A stretch of DNA of 64,000 bases from Congeria kusceri (taxonomy: Eukaryota > Mollusca > Bivalvia > Myida > Dreissenidae), in NCBI GenBank assembly GCA_027627225.1, contig CM051029.1:7582890-7646889 (forward strand). Reading direction: 5' to 3'. Of the stretch, positions 33,001 to 45,679 are shown piece by piece. Each line of letters opens with the position of its first letter. Within the stretch, counting starts at the first letter, position 1. Position numbers and translations under genes: made by a program. The notes below the pieces were generated by a model. That model made no database searches. It had not been told where the DNA came from and was given only the letters and a program-made list of their open reading frames with translations.

Positions 33001-35948
33001 GTGGATTTTGGCAGATTTTTTAATGTTTATACAGGATTTGTGGAAGACTGATGTAATTATCTTCTCGATTTGACTTAATGCGCAGGATGATCTACAGTTA
33101 TTCATTTACCCTCGATATAAATCGTGTCGCTGTACTATTAGGAAACACAGTTATTGAAGAGTTTATACGCAATTGCTTGGTTGTTTACGAATTGAACACC
33201 TTATTGTTTCTGCCTTTCGGCAATTAATATATATATATATGCAGTACACGATTTGGGAAAGGTTCATTTGAAGCCAAACATAAAGATTTATGATTACATC
33301 TCTGTACTGTAAACAGTTATCGTAATACAGGTAATTACTAAATCTGAAAAAAACCACGTCTAACATATATTAACGATAGTGTGCCATATTACTGAAATTG
33401 CGATCAGGATACAGTCAAACAAACAGTTCAAAATAATGTTTTATTCAGTTAGGCGTACAGTATACTTTTTTCGACATGTTCATTTATTGCCAAATATAAA
33501 GATAAATGAGCACATCTACCTACCGTACAATGCGTCTGTAATTCATATGTCAATAATTAATCTAGAAATAACACTTTTTTCATATATTTTTATTAAAATG
33601 CAATCGATAAATATATACTTTTTGATGTTTGTGAAGCAACGAGCCTACCGACTTTCTGAATAATTCTCTAAAGGGGATGTCTGTTTATGAATACCACATG
33701 TAATTGAAAATATGCTGGGTTAATAAAAAGACAGGTACAAATGCCTTTCATTTGGAATTTGAGAGAAATCACTGCCAACAATATCCAGTATCGATCAAGT
33801 AAATCATAAGCATAAACAACTGTATGCCTAATTGGCAACGACTTCCGGAATTGATACAGTTGCGTTCTGATATTCTTTTCTGTGATTGGCAGGCTGACAG
33901 CAGCGGTGGTCTTATATAGTGGAAAACTCTTACATCGATTTAACAGGATTCCAGTACAGAATCTAAATAATATATTCGGCGTAAAGGTCTGGTTGTATAC
34001 ATGTATGCATGCATAAAGGTAATTGTCATTGTCCATCAACAACGTAGTACGCAAACACATGTTCATAACGTTTCTGTCATACTGCATCGTTAAAAGTTTG
34101 AAGCGAATTGAATAAATGCAAGTGAATATGCTTACCTGCAATTGTGCATATATTGTACAAAACCATTTTAAGTAGTATTCGAAAGGGTCTCCAAACATGT
34201 ATATCTGGTGAACTGCATGAGTACATATCAACCACTAAGCCTTAGGGTAGTTCATAATTATGGTAAACAAACTTATCGAACACTAAAAGTACATTATATA
34301 GTCAATCAACATACTACTCAAATTCAAAAGGAAAACATGTAAATGGACATCGCTGTCAGTGTATCTCGCTATTGGTGAACTGTTCTAATTGAGACATGTG
34401 CAATAGCAGTCCATAAAAGTGTAATGATATATTTAAATTTAATCGATTAATAATCAACACATAATTTTGTTACTGCAAATGATAATTTTAGACTTGCATT
34501 CGCTTATATGTAAGGCCATGTTTAAATTACCTAATAATCACAATACCAAGAAACATTTACGAACATACGTTATAACGTGTACTGAATGAATTCGTAAGTT
34601 TAATTTAATAAAGAGTCTGCACACATGTACGCACATTGAAATGACACAATGCTGATATATAGCATGCACATTATTATGTATGCAGAAACATACAGTATGA
34701 TTAGTACAGTGGACCAAATTGAGTTTATATTCCAATATCGCGTTTCCTATTCATTTGTATGTCATAATTGCTCGCGTTTGTAGTTGTGGTAGCTGTAAAG
34801 GGTATGCACAATATACGATGCATATTAAATCTATTACGAACAATGACATTAAATGAAATGTTGTAGTAATTCCAACAATAGTAAAAATACGCACGAGTTC
34901 TACATCTTTTTATAAGGTAAGCACATGCAAAGGAGAAACACGTTCTATGTAAATAAAATGCATAATCAGTTAATAACAAAGAATCATACCATTTCGCTTA
35001 CCTTAAAGTGCAAGTAAAACTTCATAAAGTTAAATCCTACATTCCGAGTTCTACTATAATAAGTGTGTCAACATTATACATATAACTTGAACAAAAGCAT
35101 TGCTGTGCGATTTATAATCTTCAAAATGCGACGTTAAAATAAATATTGCAACGTAATAAATTCATTTTTTTTTATATCGCCATGGTGTAGTATGGTTAGT
35201 TGTCGTCTCTTAATAATGCCGTTTTGAATTGTATCTATTGCCAAATGTGCAGCTGTTAAATTGGTGTCGATTGTGAAACGTACGCCAAAGATTTAAACGT
35301 TAACAGGTGTGAAAACTAGACAGCCGCTTACAGCAACTAACAATGTTATGTACAAAATATATAAGGCTGTCAATTGAAAATGAAAAATATTGCCGGGCAA
35401 GAAACCTGATGAGCCAAATTCTTTGTCGGGTGTACACTATCGTGGTATTTCTTTGGGTTACAAACATAATTATCTTACTTTTAATGACATTCCGACACTC
35501 TGTCATTACATTTTCATAACCAAAACGTTCCGAATGTCTGTTTTCTCCTATTTCCATACTACACAGAAACATACATGTACATGGATATTATATTTTATTA
35601 AATAAATACATGACATACGTGGTTTATTCTTGAAGTTCGTGGTTATGGCTAGAATTATTTTTTTACAATTATTCATCAAAATACAACGTTACGAAAAACA
35701 TTTAATTTTGAACTCATTACAAATTACAATTATCAAATATATGGAAATATGTGATGCTTTAAAGCCTATTTTCAACAAACATACGAAGCAGATTGATGTA
35801 TCAATGGCGACATTATTACAATTTTCGTCACATATTTTCGAACTATTCTCTCTATGATTTAATGGACATTTGATGCACGTGTGTAAACTTCGAAGCCTTA
35901 AACATAAAACTGTACGATTAATTGTTCAGTGACATTAAATCCATACTA
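30090..35948. other. unit A interior, no gene recognised
   Basis: AT-rich sequence with scattered open stretches shared with unit B, none with a domain I recognise. A 24-bp inverted pair (about 32,439 and 33,843) and a diverged repeat of GTTCATTTNNNGCCAAA (33,260 and 33,478) are noted separately. Confidence 0.4.
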
Positions 35949-36125
35949 TTACAGATAACTGTTTGAAAGTTTTATGTTATCATATACATTATCCTGATTT
36001 GCAGAAGTGGAGGAACGGTTTATACGAGTCAAGCTGTTAGTCAACTTGGGACTTTCGACTACATATAGACTCGAGTTTGAATGCGGTTTCTGCGAAAGTC
36101 TCATATGTGTTTGTTTATATGGCTT
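35949..36125 (-). pseudogene. minus-strand tyrosine-rich tail exon, broken (unit A)
   Basis: Counterpart of 51,547-51,728. It has CAA to TAA (EAI*TNTYETF) and a 5-bp deletion that shifts the frame after ETAF. Splice acceptor retained. Confidence 0.45.
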
Positions 36126-36976
36126 CTGAAAGATACACCAACTATGTCATCATCACACAAATTGAAGAAAAGCGCTTTACGAATATATAAAATTACCAAT
36201 ATTGTTGATGTTTGCAGTCAATGACCTCCTTTCATATACCCTATACAACACAATTCATTGTTATTTCTCATTAAAACCCAGCAAGACAATTTGAGCGAGA
36301 GACATTTAACATTTAAAGAAGTAATGGGGCATATATTGATGTATGTTTTTACTACATCGTTAAATTAAACAAGCATTTTCATACCTGTTGATTATTTCAT
36401 GTGTTGATTAGCATAAACGTGTCCACTTCGAGATGAGTCATCAAACGCGGGATTACTGAAATATAACCACTAAAGATTGTCTCGCATACTATCTTCTCCT
36501 GAAAAATAATATTTGTTGCGCTAACATTATTCGTTGCAGTAAGAATCTGCGTCTCAACGTTATGGAAGTTGCTGTTTAATCATACGCAAATCTCGCTCTT
36601 GGGATATAACAATAAACAATTGCCTTACTTGTACTGAAAATCATTATGGCATTTTTTAAATAAGTCATATTAATTAATGTTAAGCCAATAATGTCTCTAG
36701 GCGAACACTATATAATAGTATTGACTTACATACATGCCCTACACGTTATTCGATCAACCTTAAACAAAATCAACACTTTCATGGTTAGCAAAGTGTTCAT
36801 TAAAATAGTTATGCGTAGTTCATTGTCACGAAATCATGTTTAAAGAACTTTTTTATTGAAATATATTAAACAAAAGCTTTAGAAGTGATTATGCGCATAT
36901 GTCGATTCATAAGACAGATTAACGCGTACGACGCATACACGTGTATTTACATTAGTTACATCGTATGATGCCTTAC

Positions 36977-37218
36977 GTTTGCATAAACATGTGCGGCGGT
37001 CTTCCGCTAACAACGACAGTTGTCATTGTTACAGTCATGTCGTTTAATCCAATATTGTGTATATCGATACAATAGAATGTAAATGAGTCGACACTACAGT
37101 ACGATGTCATCTGTCCGTCTTGATTAGTCGATGATATACCTTCATCTATGCTAATATATAATATATCTACACTCCCGTGAAATGTTACCCCGTAGCCTTT
37201 AAAGTGTTGATATATTTG
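36977..37218 (-). pseudogene. minus-strand candidate Ig-like exon, internally deleted (unit A)
   Basis: Acceptor ttctacag and donor CAAAC|gtaagg. Open frame GYGVTFHGSVDILYISIDEG...TFYCIDIHNIGLND...VSGRPP. Relative to unit B it lacks about 67 bp between VTFH and SVDIL, which happens to keep the frame open. Resembles the C-terminal half of an Ig domain, but identification is tentative. Confidence 0.3.
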
Positions 37219-37319
37219 CTGTAGAAGAAAATATGCCACTCTCTAAAACTCTATAATGCTTATGCGGAAATGTAATTTATTATTGCTGTATTCCAACTAA
37301 CAAAGACATTAATGGTTTT

Positions 37320-37790
37320 GCTAGGTTCTTTGAGGCTGGTTAGTGCGTCCAATTTCCCCATTGCGAGAAAGTCTGGTATGGTATCTAGAGCGGTACCAGT
37401 ATGTTTCGGTTACAACATTAAGGGACGCTCACATGTACAACACAACCCAGCGCTGCATCCTAATCAATGACCCTGTACGTGAAAAGAGTAAACTTACTGG
37501 CTATGGAGCCGATCGTCAATGTAAACCCTTAGTTCATATTTCCTGTCAGTAATTGCCTGTATACTGCTGATAAAGTTCAGCCGATATGTATTATTGTGCC
37601 GGGCTGTCTGCAGATATTTCCATTGTGCACTTTGGAGGGCTTGCTGTGCTTAACTAGGCTCTGTTTTGTAGACCGAGAGTGTTTATGAGGTTTGGTCAAA
37701 TGCTGCGTGTCATTCCAATGGGCCTCGTACCAGTGTGTCTAAAATAAGGAATCATTGTAGTTGGGTTAGAAAAAGGCTAACTAAATTTGG
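37320..37790. other. unidentified higher-GC segment (unit A)
   Basis: Less AT-rich than its surroundings, with an open plus-strand stretch (SASNFPIVRKSGMVSRAVP in unit B numbering 52,984 onward). Might be an old mobile-element fragment. Not recognised. Confidence 0.25.
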
Positions 37791-38154
37791 CCATGGGTTT
37801 GTGTAATTTGTCAGATGGAATTTTCGACCCAAAATATCACTCATTTGTAAATTTAATATAATGCAAAGTTATAAACTAGTATTCCTTGAGCACATTTCCT
37901 TTTATAAAGCCACCAGTTTCGACTATTACTTGAATGCAATTTTGAGGTCTTCAAACATACATTACCCTTCAATTTCATATAAATTGGGAATATAATGTAC
38001 AGTAATAAAAAAGTATAATATAAATTATTATTATTCGGTTGTAAAAGCTACACATATATAAGTTTGGTATAATGAAAACAACTTTATTTTGCAATTGAAC
38101 GCAAAAATGTAAACACACTTTTAAAAAGTCGTTTCGCAATGTTTATGTAAGTAG

Positions 38155-38700
38155 TATACGCCCGTTTGAAAAACGGATCGTATTATTGAACATACCTACG
38201 CGGACGGACGGGCGGGCGGGCGATCGGCGATAGATCTTTGTCCATGTAGGAAATCAATCCTTAACACTTGTTCAGAGCATAACTTTGTCCAGCATGGATA
38301 CATTTACAAATATATTAGCGTACGTAATAAGCACGATGCGACGGATTGTCGCGCAAAAGAAACAGGTCCACAGTTCCAAGGTCTAAGTCACAATTCAAGG
38401 TCAAGTTTCAAATATAAGACATCAATCATTTCCACTTTGTCCAGAGCAAATCTTTGTCAAACATAAATTGAATTTCAAATAACTTGAAAGAAGTGACATG
38501 TATAGTGAGACGATGTGTCGCACGCAAGAACCGGAGCTCTAGGTATAAGGCCAAGGTCACAATTCAAAGTAAAAGGGCAAATATAAGAAATCATTCTTTA
38601 CCACTTAGTCGGGATGGATTTTGTCTCTTTAGACGTTAAATCTTTACCCCTAAAAGTACCCCTTTGATGGGCGTATCTTTGTGACAATGGCACTCATGTG
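38155..38700 (+). repeat. bivalve-type interspersed repeat (unit A)
   Basis: Starts ACGCCCGTTTGAAAAACGG, then a CGGACGGACGGGCGGGCGGG run, then two units of about 170 bp with CAGAGCATAACTTTGTCCA, GACGATGTGTCGCACGCAAG and AAGGCCAAGGTCACAATTCA, ending GATGGGCGTATCTTTGTGAC. Resembles a repeat I associate with bivalve genomes (from memory). Confidence 0.55.
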
Positions 38701-38889
38701 TTTAAAATGGCAAAGTTATATTTGTGTATCATTTGACTAGTTCATAAAAATAATATTAAACTTTATTTGATGACTATTATATATTTATTATGTTACTGGT
38801 ATGTGATTATGGCATTGTTTCTCTGTATTATGTTTGTTAAAACTATTATTCCGTTAATTCGGGATTGTGTTTGTGATTGCTTGTTTAAA

Positions 38890-38992
38890 CTCGAGTGGAA
38901 CAAAGCCCGGAAATTTAGTATCAACTCGAGCTGAGCGAAACCCGGAAAATGTAGTATCAACCCGAGCTTAAAAAAGCCCGGAAATGTAGAAA
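38890..38992. repeat. 35-bp tandem repeat, three copies (unit A)
   Basis: CTCGAGTGGAACAAAGCCCG, CTCGAGCTGAGCGAAACCCG and CCCGAGCTTAAAAAAGCCCG head three successive units of 35-36 bp. Confidence 0.75.
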
Positions 38993-39562
38993 CTCATTCC
39001 AAACACCGAGCAGTCTAAATTCCAGAGTCGGCGCAGAATCACGTGACCGGCCATGTACCGGTGCTAAGCGGCTTCCTAATCGAGTCCCTATGCCCGGCCA
39101 CAGATACACGAGTTGTCGTACGCTGTCTCAACGAGTATGATGCCCTGTATAGACCTAACGTTGCTCTTGTAGCACTGGCGTAACGCTATCGGTATGCATT
39201 GCACATACATATAAATTGATTATTATACAAAGCACAAGTAACATATTTGATTTAAAATACACCCATAAAAACCTCTGTATTAAATCATTACACACATCAC
39301 GAGTTCCACGTGCTTTTGGCAGCACATGTTATCTAGCTATTGCAAACTACGATTAGTCATTCAAGTAAAAAAAAGTGTACATTATCGACTTTTGAATCCA
39401 AAGACAGGATGTGTATGCGTTGCAATGCAGCGACCGTCCAAATGCACTTACTTTACAATATTTGAAATGTAATATTGTTTCTGGTTATAAAAGTAGTCAC
39501 ATGCACAATTCTTTAATTTGGATTCATAAATTGGATGTTAACGAATCAGTACACGAGTAAGC

Positions 39563-40003
39563 AATCTCATTAAACTCAAATCCTAACGTTGTTAGGATCT
39601 GAAGTCATCGTATAACAGGTCACGTTCAAATGACCTTCCGAACAATATAAATCTCAGCCCTGCTGCGCCAAATAAATTGCTTTATGCAAAGCAAAGTATG
39701 ACCACGATTAAAGAAAAAGTGATGCATTTCCAACTGATTCTCCAGAATAAATCAATTACAGTTAATTTTCGTGTGGATAACAATGGATATAGTGGTACCT
39801 TAGACGAATAGACACCCGAAGTTCACGTTATTTTTGTGCATAGTTTTTGTGTTTTATATTTAAGTTACACCTCAACATTTTGAAGGCAATACATTGATTG
39901 GCTACTGAAAATGTCATTTGAACGTGACCCCTAATTCCAAGTCATCAGATCCAGTCAGCGGATAATATAATAGCGTCAGACTTGAGACGATTTTAATGAG
40001 ATT
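39563..40003. repeat. MITE-like foldback, 441 bp (unit A)
   Basis: Inverted arms of roughly 70-90 bp: AATCTCATTAAA...GATCTGA...GTCACGTTCAAATGAC on the left, GTCATTTGAACGTGAC...TCAGATC...TTTAATGAGATT on the right. No open frame between. Confidence 0.65.
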
Positions 40004-40920
40004 GACGAGTAAGGTAAGATTCTTGATCTGAGAAAATAGCAATGAGTGTTAACATTTTATCGAAAGAGTGCTAGGCAATAGTTTACTATGCGTTAGATAA
40101 TAACATGTACAGGTAACTTATTTATGATAAACGCTGTTGTCCAACTGTAAATAATTTATATGGATTGAAAGTCAGTAGTATTAGTTAAGAATGTGGAAAA
40201 AATGGGTGAATGATACAAATCTATAGACCAATTCAATGGCAAAGCACCAGATGAAGCCTGTTTTCCATCAGATTACCTGTATCAAGCCGCAAAACGATTT
40301 CGATAGGTGGGGGAGGCATTTGCAAAATGTGCTTCTTGATATCATTGTTTTTGGTGTGCAATATATCTAATACTAGATAGTGTGCATTTGCCAATCGATC
40401 TAATATATGGTATGGTGTGGTAGTTTATTGGTGTAGTCAGTTTATAATGGTTATTATTGATAGAACAATTGTTAAAATAAAGACGCAAAAATATACCTGA
40501 ATCCACGCCTAAAATCTACGTATTCGTTACTTTATTCATAGATTTAAGTATTTCGAAACTATAACAGCAACATAATAATACTTTGTTCGTAAACAATGTC
40601 GGGTTAATTAGTGACTTACTTTTGCCATCACTTATTTATATCAAATGTATAGTTATATACACAACTAAGTGTTGTTGTTTTTTTTTCAAACTAAACAAAA
40701 TGGTTTTAATAATAATATTTTGATAATAGTGCTAAAAATAGCCGTAAACAGAAGTCTTCTGCTTGCCACGCTGTGCTTTAAATTATTGTGCGATTTCTTT
40801 GATCTGGCACTCATGGATATTCCGTGTATTTTCGGAAATCGATTTTAAACTGCTAACCCCAGATATGAGACTCAGACATGAATATGTATTAATTCAATGC
40901 TTACTACGTAACAGTCGATA

Positions 40921-41340
40921 CTGTAGTGCAGTGGTAATTACGCATATTTTGAAAGCATTATGTTTTGGATTCGAATCCCAGAACAGGCACTTTTTTAATG
41001 TATTAATTTGTTTATATATTTTAATTTATTTAAATGATTATTTTGCTGACGTTATAACACAGAATCTCATCATCAACCTCGATTCTGACACAGTCTTGAC
41101 CTACATCGATTCTGCGAGCCAAACAGAGTCTTAGTTTATGCATGTTTATGTAGATAAAATAATTAAAGTAAGGAAAATAAAAAAAGAAAGAAAATAAAAT
41201 AAAGAAAAAAATGTCACATGAATAAGTGGTGTTGAAGTAAAAGAAAATAAGAAAAAAGAAAGATTTGGCTGGATTCGAACCACAGTCATTGTGATGCAAA
41301 GTCTGAAACACAATCAACCTCGCTGCGCTATTCTTACGAA
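40921..41340. repeat. two opposed tRNA-like segments (unit A)
   Basis: Plus strand 40,921-40,985: TAGTGCAGTGGTAATTACGC...GGATTCGAATCCC. Minus strand 41,340-41,266: GAATAGCGCAGCGAGGTT...GTGGTTCGAATCCAGCC. Both have box A/box B-like motifs; acceptor stems are poor, so SINE-derived. Confidence 0.5.
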
Positions 41341-41920
41341 CACATGTTGATTGGGGTTTTTCGTTATATAACTATCAAATCCGTGCTTTACATACAAAAT
41401 ACAATTTAAACTGATAAAAATAAAAGAGCCGAGCGCTACCGTTTATCAATTAGTGCCAGGTAAGTAAAATCGTACAATACCTGAGCTAGCACGTGCAGTC
41501 CAATATTACCAGTCTACACTCCAATATCTTACAACTCCAATATCTTACAAACACACGCCATATAATGGACGCCTACCCGTCTATAATAAGAAATATAATA
41601 CAGTAAGAAAAATATGATGATTTCACAGCAATGTTTGTAATTTACATTTTATATAAAGATGCTACGAGAGGGCCTATTCGACTTAGACTACAGATAATAC
41701 ATGTTTTGTTTACCGTTTTAGAAAACATATACCGGCGACCTTTATAAATGCAAGAGAGAATAATAATTGTTACATGACATAAAAAAGCTCAGCTAGCAGC
41801 TTGATTCGTGGCTATTTTAACTAGCACTGTTTTAGCATTTTAGACACAATTCATATTTTAGAAATCAACACGCTATTTAACGTTAAATAATTAAAATAAT
41901 TAAAATTCATAATGGTTATT

Positions 41921-42341
41921 ACTACAACAGCAACTAAACCAACCACTGATACCATTAAAAATACAACAACATCATCCACAATTGCTTCCCTAACACTTCA
42001 ACAACCCGAAAAACATCGTTAAAAACAACAACACGAACAACAACAAGAATTACAACATCAACAACAAGAATAACTACATCATCAACAACACCAACAACAA
42101 CACGAACAACAAACGGTCATCGTCACTTACTACAACAGCAACACAAACAATAAAAACAACATGATCATTTGCAACACGAAGAACAACACAAACAACAACA
42201 ATACAAAGAACAATACAAACAACAACCACAAGAACAACAAACACACCAACAAAACGAACAACAACATAAACAACAACAACATGAACACAACCAACAACAT
42301 GAACAATAACAACAACATTAACAACAACAACATAGACAACA
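41921..42341. repeat. AAC microsatellite (unit A)
   Basis: About 420 bp of imperfect (AAC)n. The unit A/unit B junction falls at its right end. Confidence 0.9.
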
Positions 42342-43069
42342 CATATAATAGCACTCACCTGACGTTTTGCCGGCACACACAGGACATAACTTAGGCTAAG
42401 CCTGGGGTAGTTCATGAGCGAATATCCTTTTGCTTTGATTTTCCATTTCAAATTTGCACTGACATGGATGAGATAACACGTTTCAAAACATTCACTATTT
42501 CATGATATTTGTCCACTGATGATACCTTGGAATTGTTTTTACTGATCAAATTGTGCACATAAACTTCGATGACTGTTTTATGCGCATCCATTGTAACAAC
42601 ACACATAATTTTTGTTTTTTAATGGGAAAAGGTCAATCGCGTTAAAAAAAACACAAAAAAAACACTGAAAACCTAGAACTTTCACATGTACAATAGAAAT
42701 ATAATTCCGTGCGTATTAAAAGGACAAAGACATTTACTTGCTCGGTTACTACAGTGCATTTATATAGACGCAGGTATTAATTAGTTAAAACGATAGATAT
42801 AAACCCGTTTGCGAAGATCAAGAGGTGACCGTGCAAAAAAACTGTAATTTTCACTGAGTCAAAAGATCATTTTGTAATAATTATTGTATTTATCATATCA
42901 CACCCTTGTGATGTTCAAAGGACTTTTTAGCAGATTGGCACATTAACAATCTCCTTTTTTACACCGATTTCAAACAAATCAGCGATATATCACTCTTAAT
43001 GCAGAAATGAACTCGAAATAATGTGTCTTTTATGAAAAAAAATGGGTGTGTATGTGTGTATTCCGAAGT

Positions 43070-43400
43070 TCATGAGGTCCCTCCGCCCCTGAGGCTGCAT
43101 TATGTGAGGACCCGGGTTTGTCCCAGCACCCCTGCCCAATGAACTAACTAGAAACTCACGAAAGTTGGGACGAATTTTGAATCATAGCTGCAATTTTCAG
43201 CTATTTATTTTTGACTGAACAATATTTTAATTTTGTTGTGGCCTTCTGCTTTGGGGGGAAGCCGGAGTACCTGGAAGAAACCCCACCTGTCCTGCATGGT
43301 GACCACCAACCAAACCCACATGCGCTGGGAGTGGGAAGCGAACCCGGGACGCCTAGGTGAGAAGCGAATGTACCAACTAATGCGCTAGCCGGACAGCTAA
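43070..43400 (-). repeat. tRNA-derived SINE-like element (unit B)
   Basis: Unit B copy of the element at 27,470-27,800, with a few substitutions. Confidence 0.6.
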
Positions 43401-43868
43401 AAAAATTACCGTTTGAAATGTCAACAAATTTATAGCGTGTGTAACGCTTTTTGACGGATTGGTGGTCTAGTGGTAACGCACTGGCTTCACAACAAAAATG
43501 TCGCAGGTTCGAAGGCTCGCTACACTCTAACCTTCGAACTATTCCTGAGAGAATCTCGGTGCATTTGATTCAAATGAACTAATCACACTCATCCATATTT
43601 TTAAAACTCTCTTTATCATGACATGGCGTTCAAATAATATACCCTCTATATGCGAGCCACTGTGGCATGGCGTTTAGCGTGCCTAACTTTCGACCGGTAG
43701 GTCGTGGTTTTGAGACCCTGACAGAGGCTACGTTTTAATCTTTCAAAGAGGATATTTTCATTTTCATACGATAATACTATAAATATTTAGTACTGTATAA
43801 ATTAAATCACGCTATGAAATAATTAAAAGAATAACATTTTAGACAACAAATAAAGTGTATTGCCTTAA

Positions 43869-44047
43869 GTAATTGACAGGACATGTCTTAAAATACGAAA
43901 ATATGTCATATTAGTAAATGACAGGACATGTCTTAAAATACGAAAATATGTCATATTAGTAATTGACAGGACATGTCTTAAAATACGAACATATGTCATA
44001 TTAGTAATTGACAGGACATGTCTTAAAATACGAACATATGTCTTATT
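43869..44047. repeat. 45-bp tandem repeat, four copies (unit B)
   Basis: Unit B copy of 28,280-28,458. Copies differ at TTAGTAAATGACAGG and at the last TATGTCTTATTT. Confidence 0.9.
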
Positions 44048-44157
44048 TCCATATGAACATACTACAATCATTTAATTTGAAATAATTAATAATGTTATTA
44101 AATATTAAACAGAATTAATTTAAAGAAAAAAATACAAAAATATATGCATAAAAAGGC

Positions 44158-44266
44158 TCGCACGATTCCAAAATTGCGCATTACTATTCTAGAATTGCCG
44201 GACATTATTGGAATTCCAAAATCGTGCAGGGCAATTCTGGAATAGTTCCGATTCTAATAACGCACA
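44158..44266. repeat. foldback element (unit B)
   Basis: Unit B copy of 28,569-28,677. Confidence 0.65.
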
Positions 44267-44768
44267 GAACCAATATATTGAATATATGTTGAAGGTCAAT
44301 AAATCGAGCAAATGGAACATACGAAAATATAGGTAGGTAGTGGTTAATTAAAATTCATTATACATTAATATAATTGCTCTGTCCATTGCAACCAGTCATC
44401 AAAATGTTTACTTGACAAGTTTCTATAGTCTAGTAATTAAATATGAAATAAATGTAGTAAACTGCAATGCAATGAACAATAAAAAAGAACCAATATACAC
44501 ATATCTGAAAATCATACCGTGAAATAAGTACCTCATCCAGAGTCGGATCACATTCTAAACTCTTAAACCGAATATGTTGCACATTGATTTATGAATTTCT
44601 ACCAAATATGTACATCTTGACATAGAAATGCATGCCTGCTTATTGCTTTTAAAACATCGTAATGTCATTGTCACGAACAAACATTGCATAATACATAATA
44701 CATGTACCCGCCCGTTATGAATGAGACTAGTTTGTATAAAAATAGCCTGATTTCGTAAGTTATTACAG

Positions 44769-44829
44769 GTCAGAGCGCATCCATAGCATGCGAAGTACCA
44801 GGCCAATATGAGGATCTCGTGCTGGAAAC
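44769..44829 (+). CDS. receptor tail exon a (unit B)
   Basis: Identical in sequence to 29,180-29,240, with both splice sites intact. No ectodomain or TM exon is duplicated with it, so it can be used only by splicing from the upstream gene over about 20.9 kb, skipping the unit A tail exons, or it is a relic. Confidence 0.5.
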
Positions 44830-45034
44830 GTAAGTAATTGTATGATCGATTTTACTATATATGTATAGAAAACATATACAATGACATAAATTGGGTTATG
44901 GGATCAATTATTGGGTTTGTGTTTGTCTGCGCATATAAAGATAATAATGCATATGATTAACATTCGTCTCAACACGATTTAGTTAGTACGCATAATGCAA
45001 ATATTAATCAATCATGCTTTTATTTTGTATTCAG

Positions 45035-45087
45035 GCAAAATTACAACGCCTCAAACAAAGATGGAAGTTACTCAACCTACATATTGG
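45035..45087 (+). CDS. receptor tail exon b (unit B)
   Basis: 53 nt with the same phases as 29,446-29,498, splice sites intact. Reads QNYNASNKDGSYSTYIL; tyrosines conserved. Confidence 0.5.
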
Positions 45088-45339
45088 GTAATGAATTAAT
45101 TGCAGTTATTAATATCAAAGGCAGCAAGAACATCATGTTAATAAAGTGTATTGCTCTTCTACTCATTTGGATGTGTCTGATTGGATGGATACACGCATGT
45201 TTAATCTTTAAGGCTTTATTCATTTATACTCATTAAATAAGTGCCTCCGTCATAGAGCCAGTGTTTTAATGCAAAATTAATTGCACAACATCATTCATTT
45301 CCCGTCAATTATGCTCACTCTTGTTTCGTTTTTTGGCAG

Positions 45340-45476
45340 ATGCTTCAGCTACTCGTCCCGAAAATAAGTATGAAGCACTTGAAGAACTAGAAGTCCGTGA
45401 ATACGCGACTCTTCACTCTGCGAACACTCTGCACGACAACACAACTTCTCCAGACATTAAGCCTGGGCTGTCATGA
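45340..45476 (+). CDS. truncated terminal exon, ITAM-like only (unit B)
   Basis: Identical to unit A through DIKPGLS, then GGA to TGA (45,474-45,476). It keeps YEALEELEVREYATL and loses the last 19 residues including the Tyr of YVNM. The remainder to the old stop at 45,533 also has V to F (EYFNM), consistent with relaxed constraint after the stop. Confidence 0.55.
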
Positions 45477-45671
45477 CAAACAGTGCCAGCCGACGATCGA
45501 GAATACTTTAATATGACGCTATCTACATTATAAATGGTGTATATTAATTCGATACTGCTGCCTGCCTAAACGGTAGGTTAAAAGTTATGCGTTTAACATT
45601 GAATTAAATTGAATCGAACGATGTCGGTTGTTTAATTTTATTCCGTTAATGTGTGTTTTAAAGTGACCTGA

Positions 45672-45677
45672 AATAAA
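45672..45677 (+). promoter_or_regulatory. polyadenylation signal (unit B)
   Basis: AATAAA downstream of the unit B terminal exon, equivalent to 30,083-30,088. Confidence 0.4.
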
Positions 45678-45679
45678 TA

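Larger units (their letters stand above)
26823..42341. repeat. 15.5-kb tandem duplication, unit A
   Basis: Direct tandem copy of 42,342-58,001, nearly identical by eye throughout. Starts CATATAATAGCACTCACC and ends in an AAC-rich tract at CATAGACAACA. Unit B has about 81 extra bp near its start. Carries the + strand tail exons (intact) and - strand tail exons (broken). Confidence 0.92.

Noticed and set aside
33668..34231. 187-codon minus-strand open frame (and 158-codon version at 49,342-49,818)
   Set aside because: No recognisable domain; unit B breaks it with small indels, and part of it is the 24-bp inverted repeat. Probably chance openness.
42074..42451. Long Val/Leu-rich or Asn-rich open frames at 42 kb and 57.7-58.2 kb
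   Set aside because: They are translations of the AAC microsatellite, not genes.
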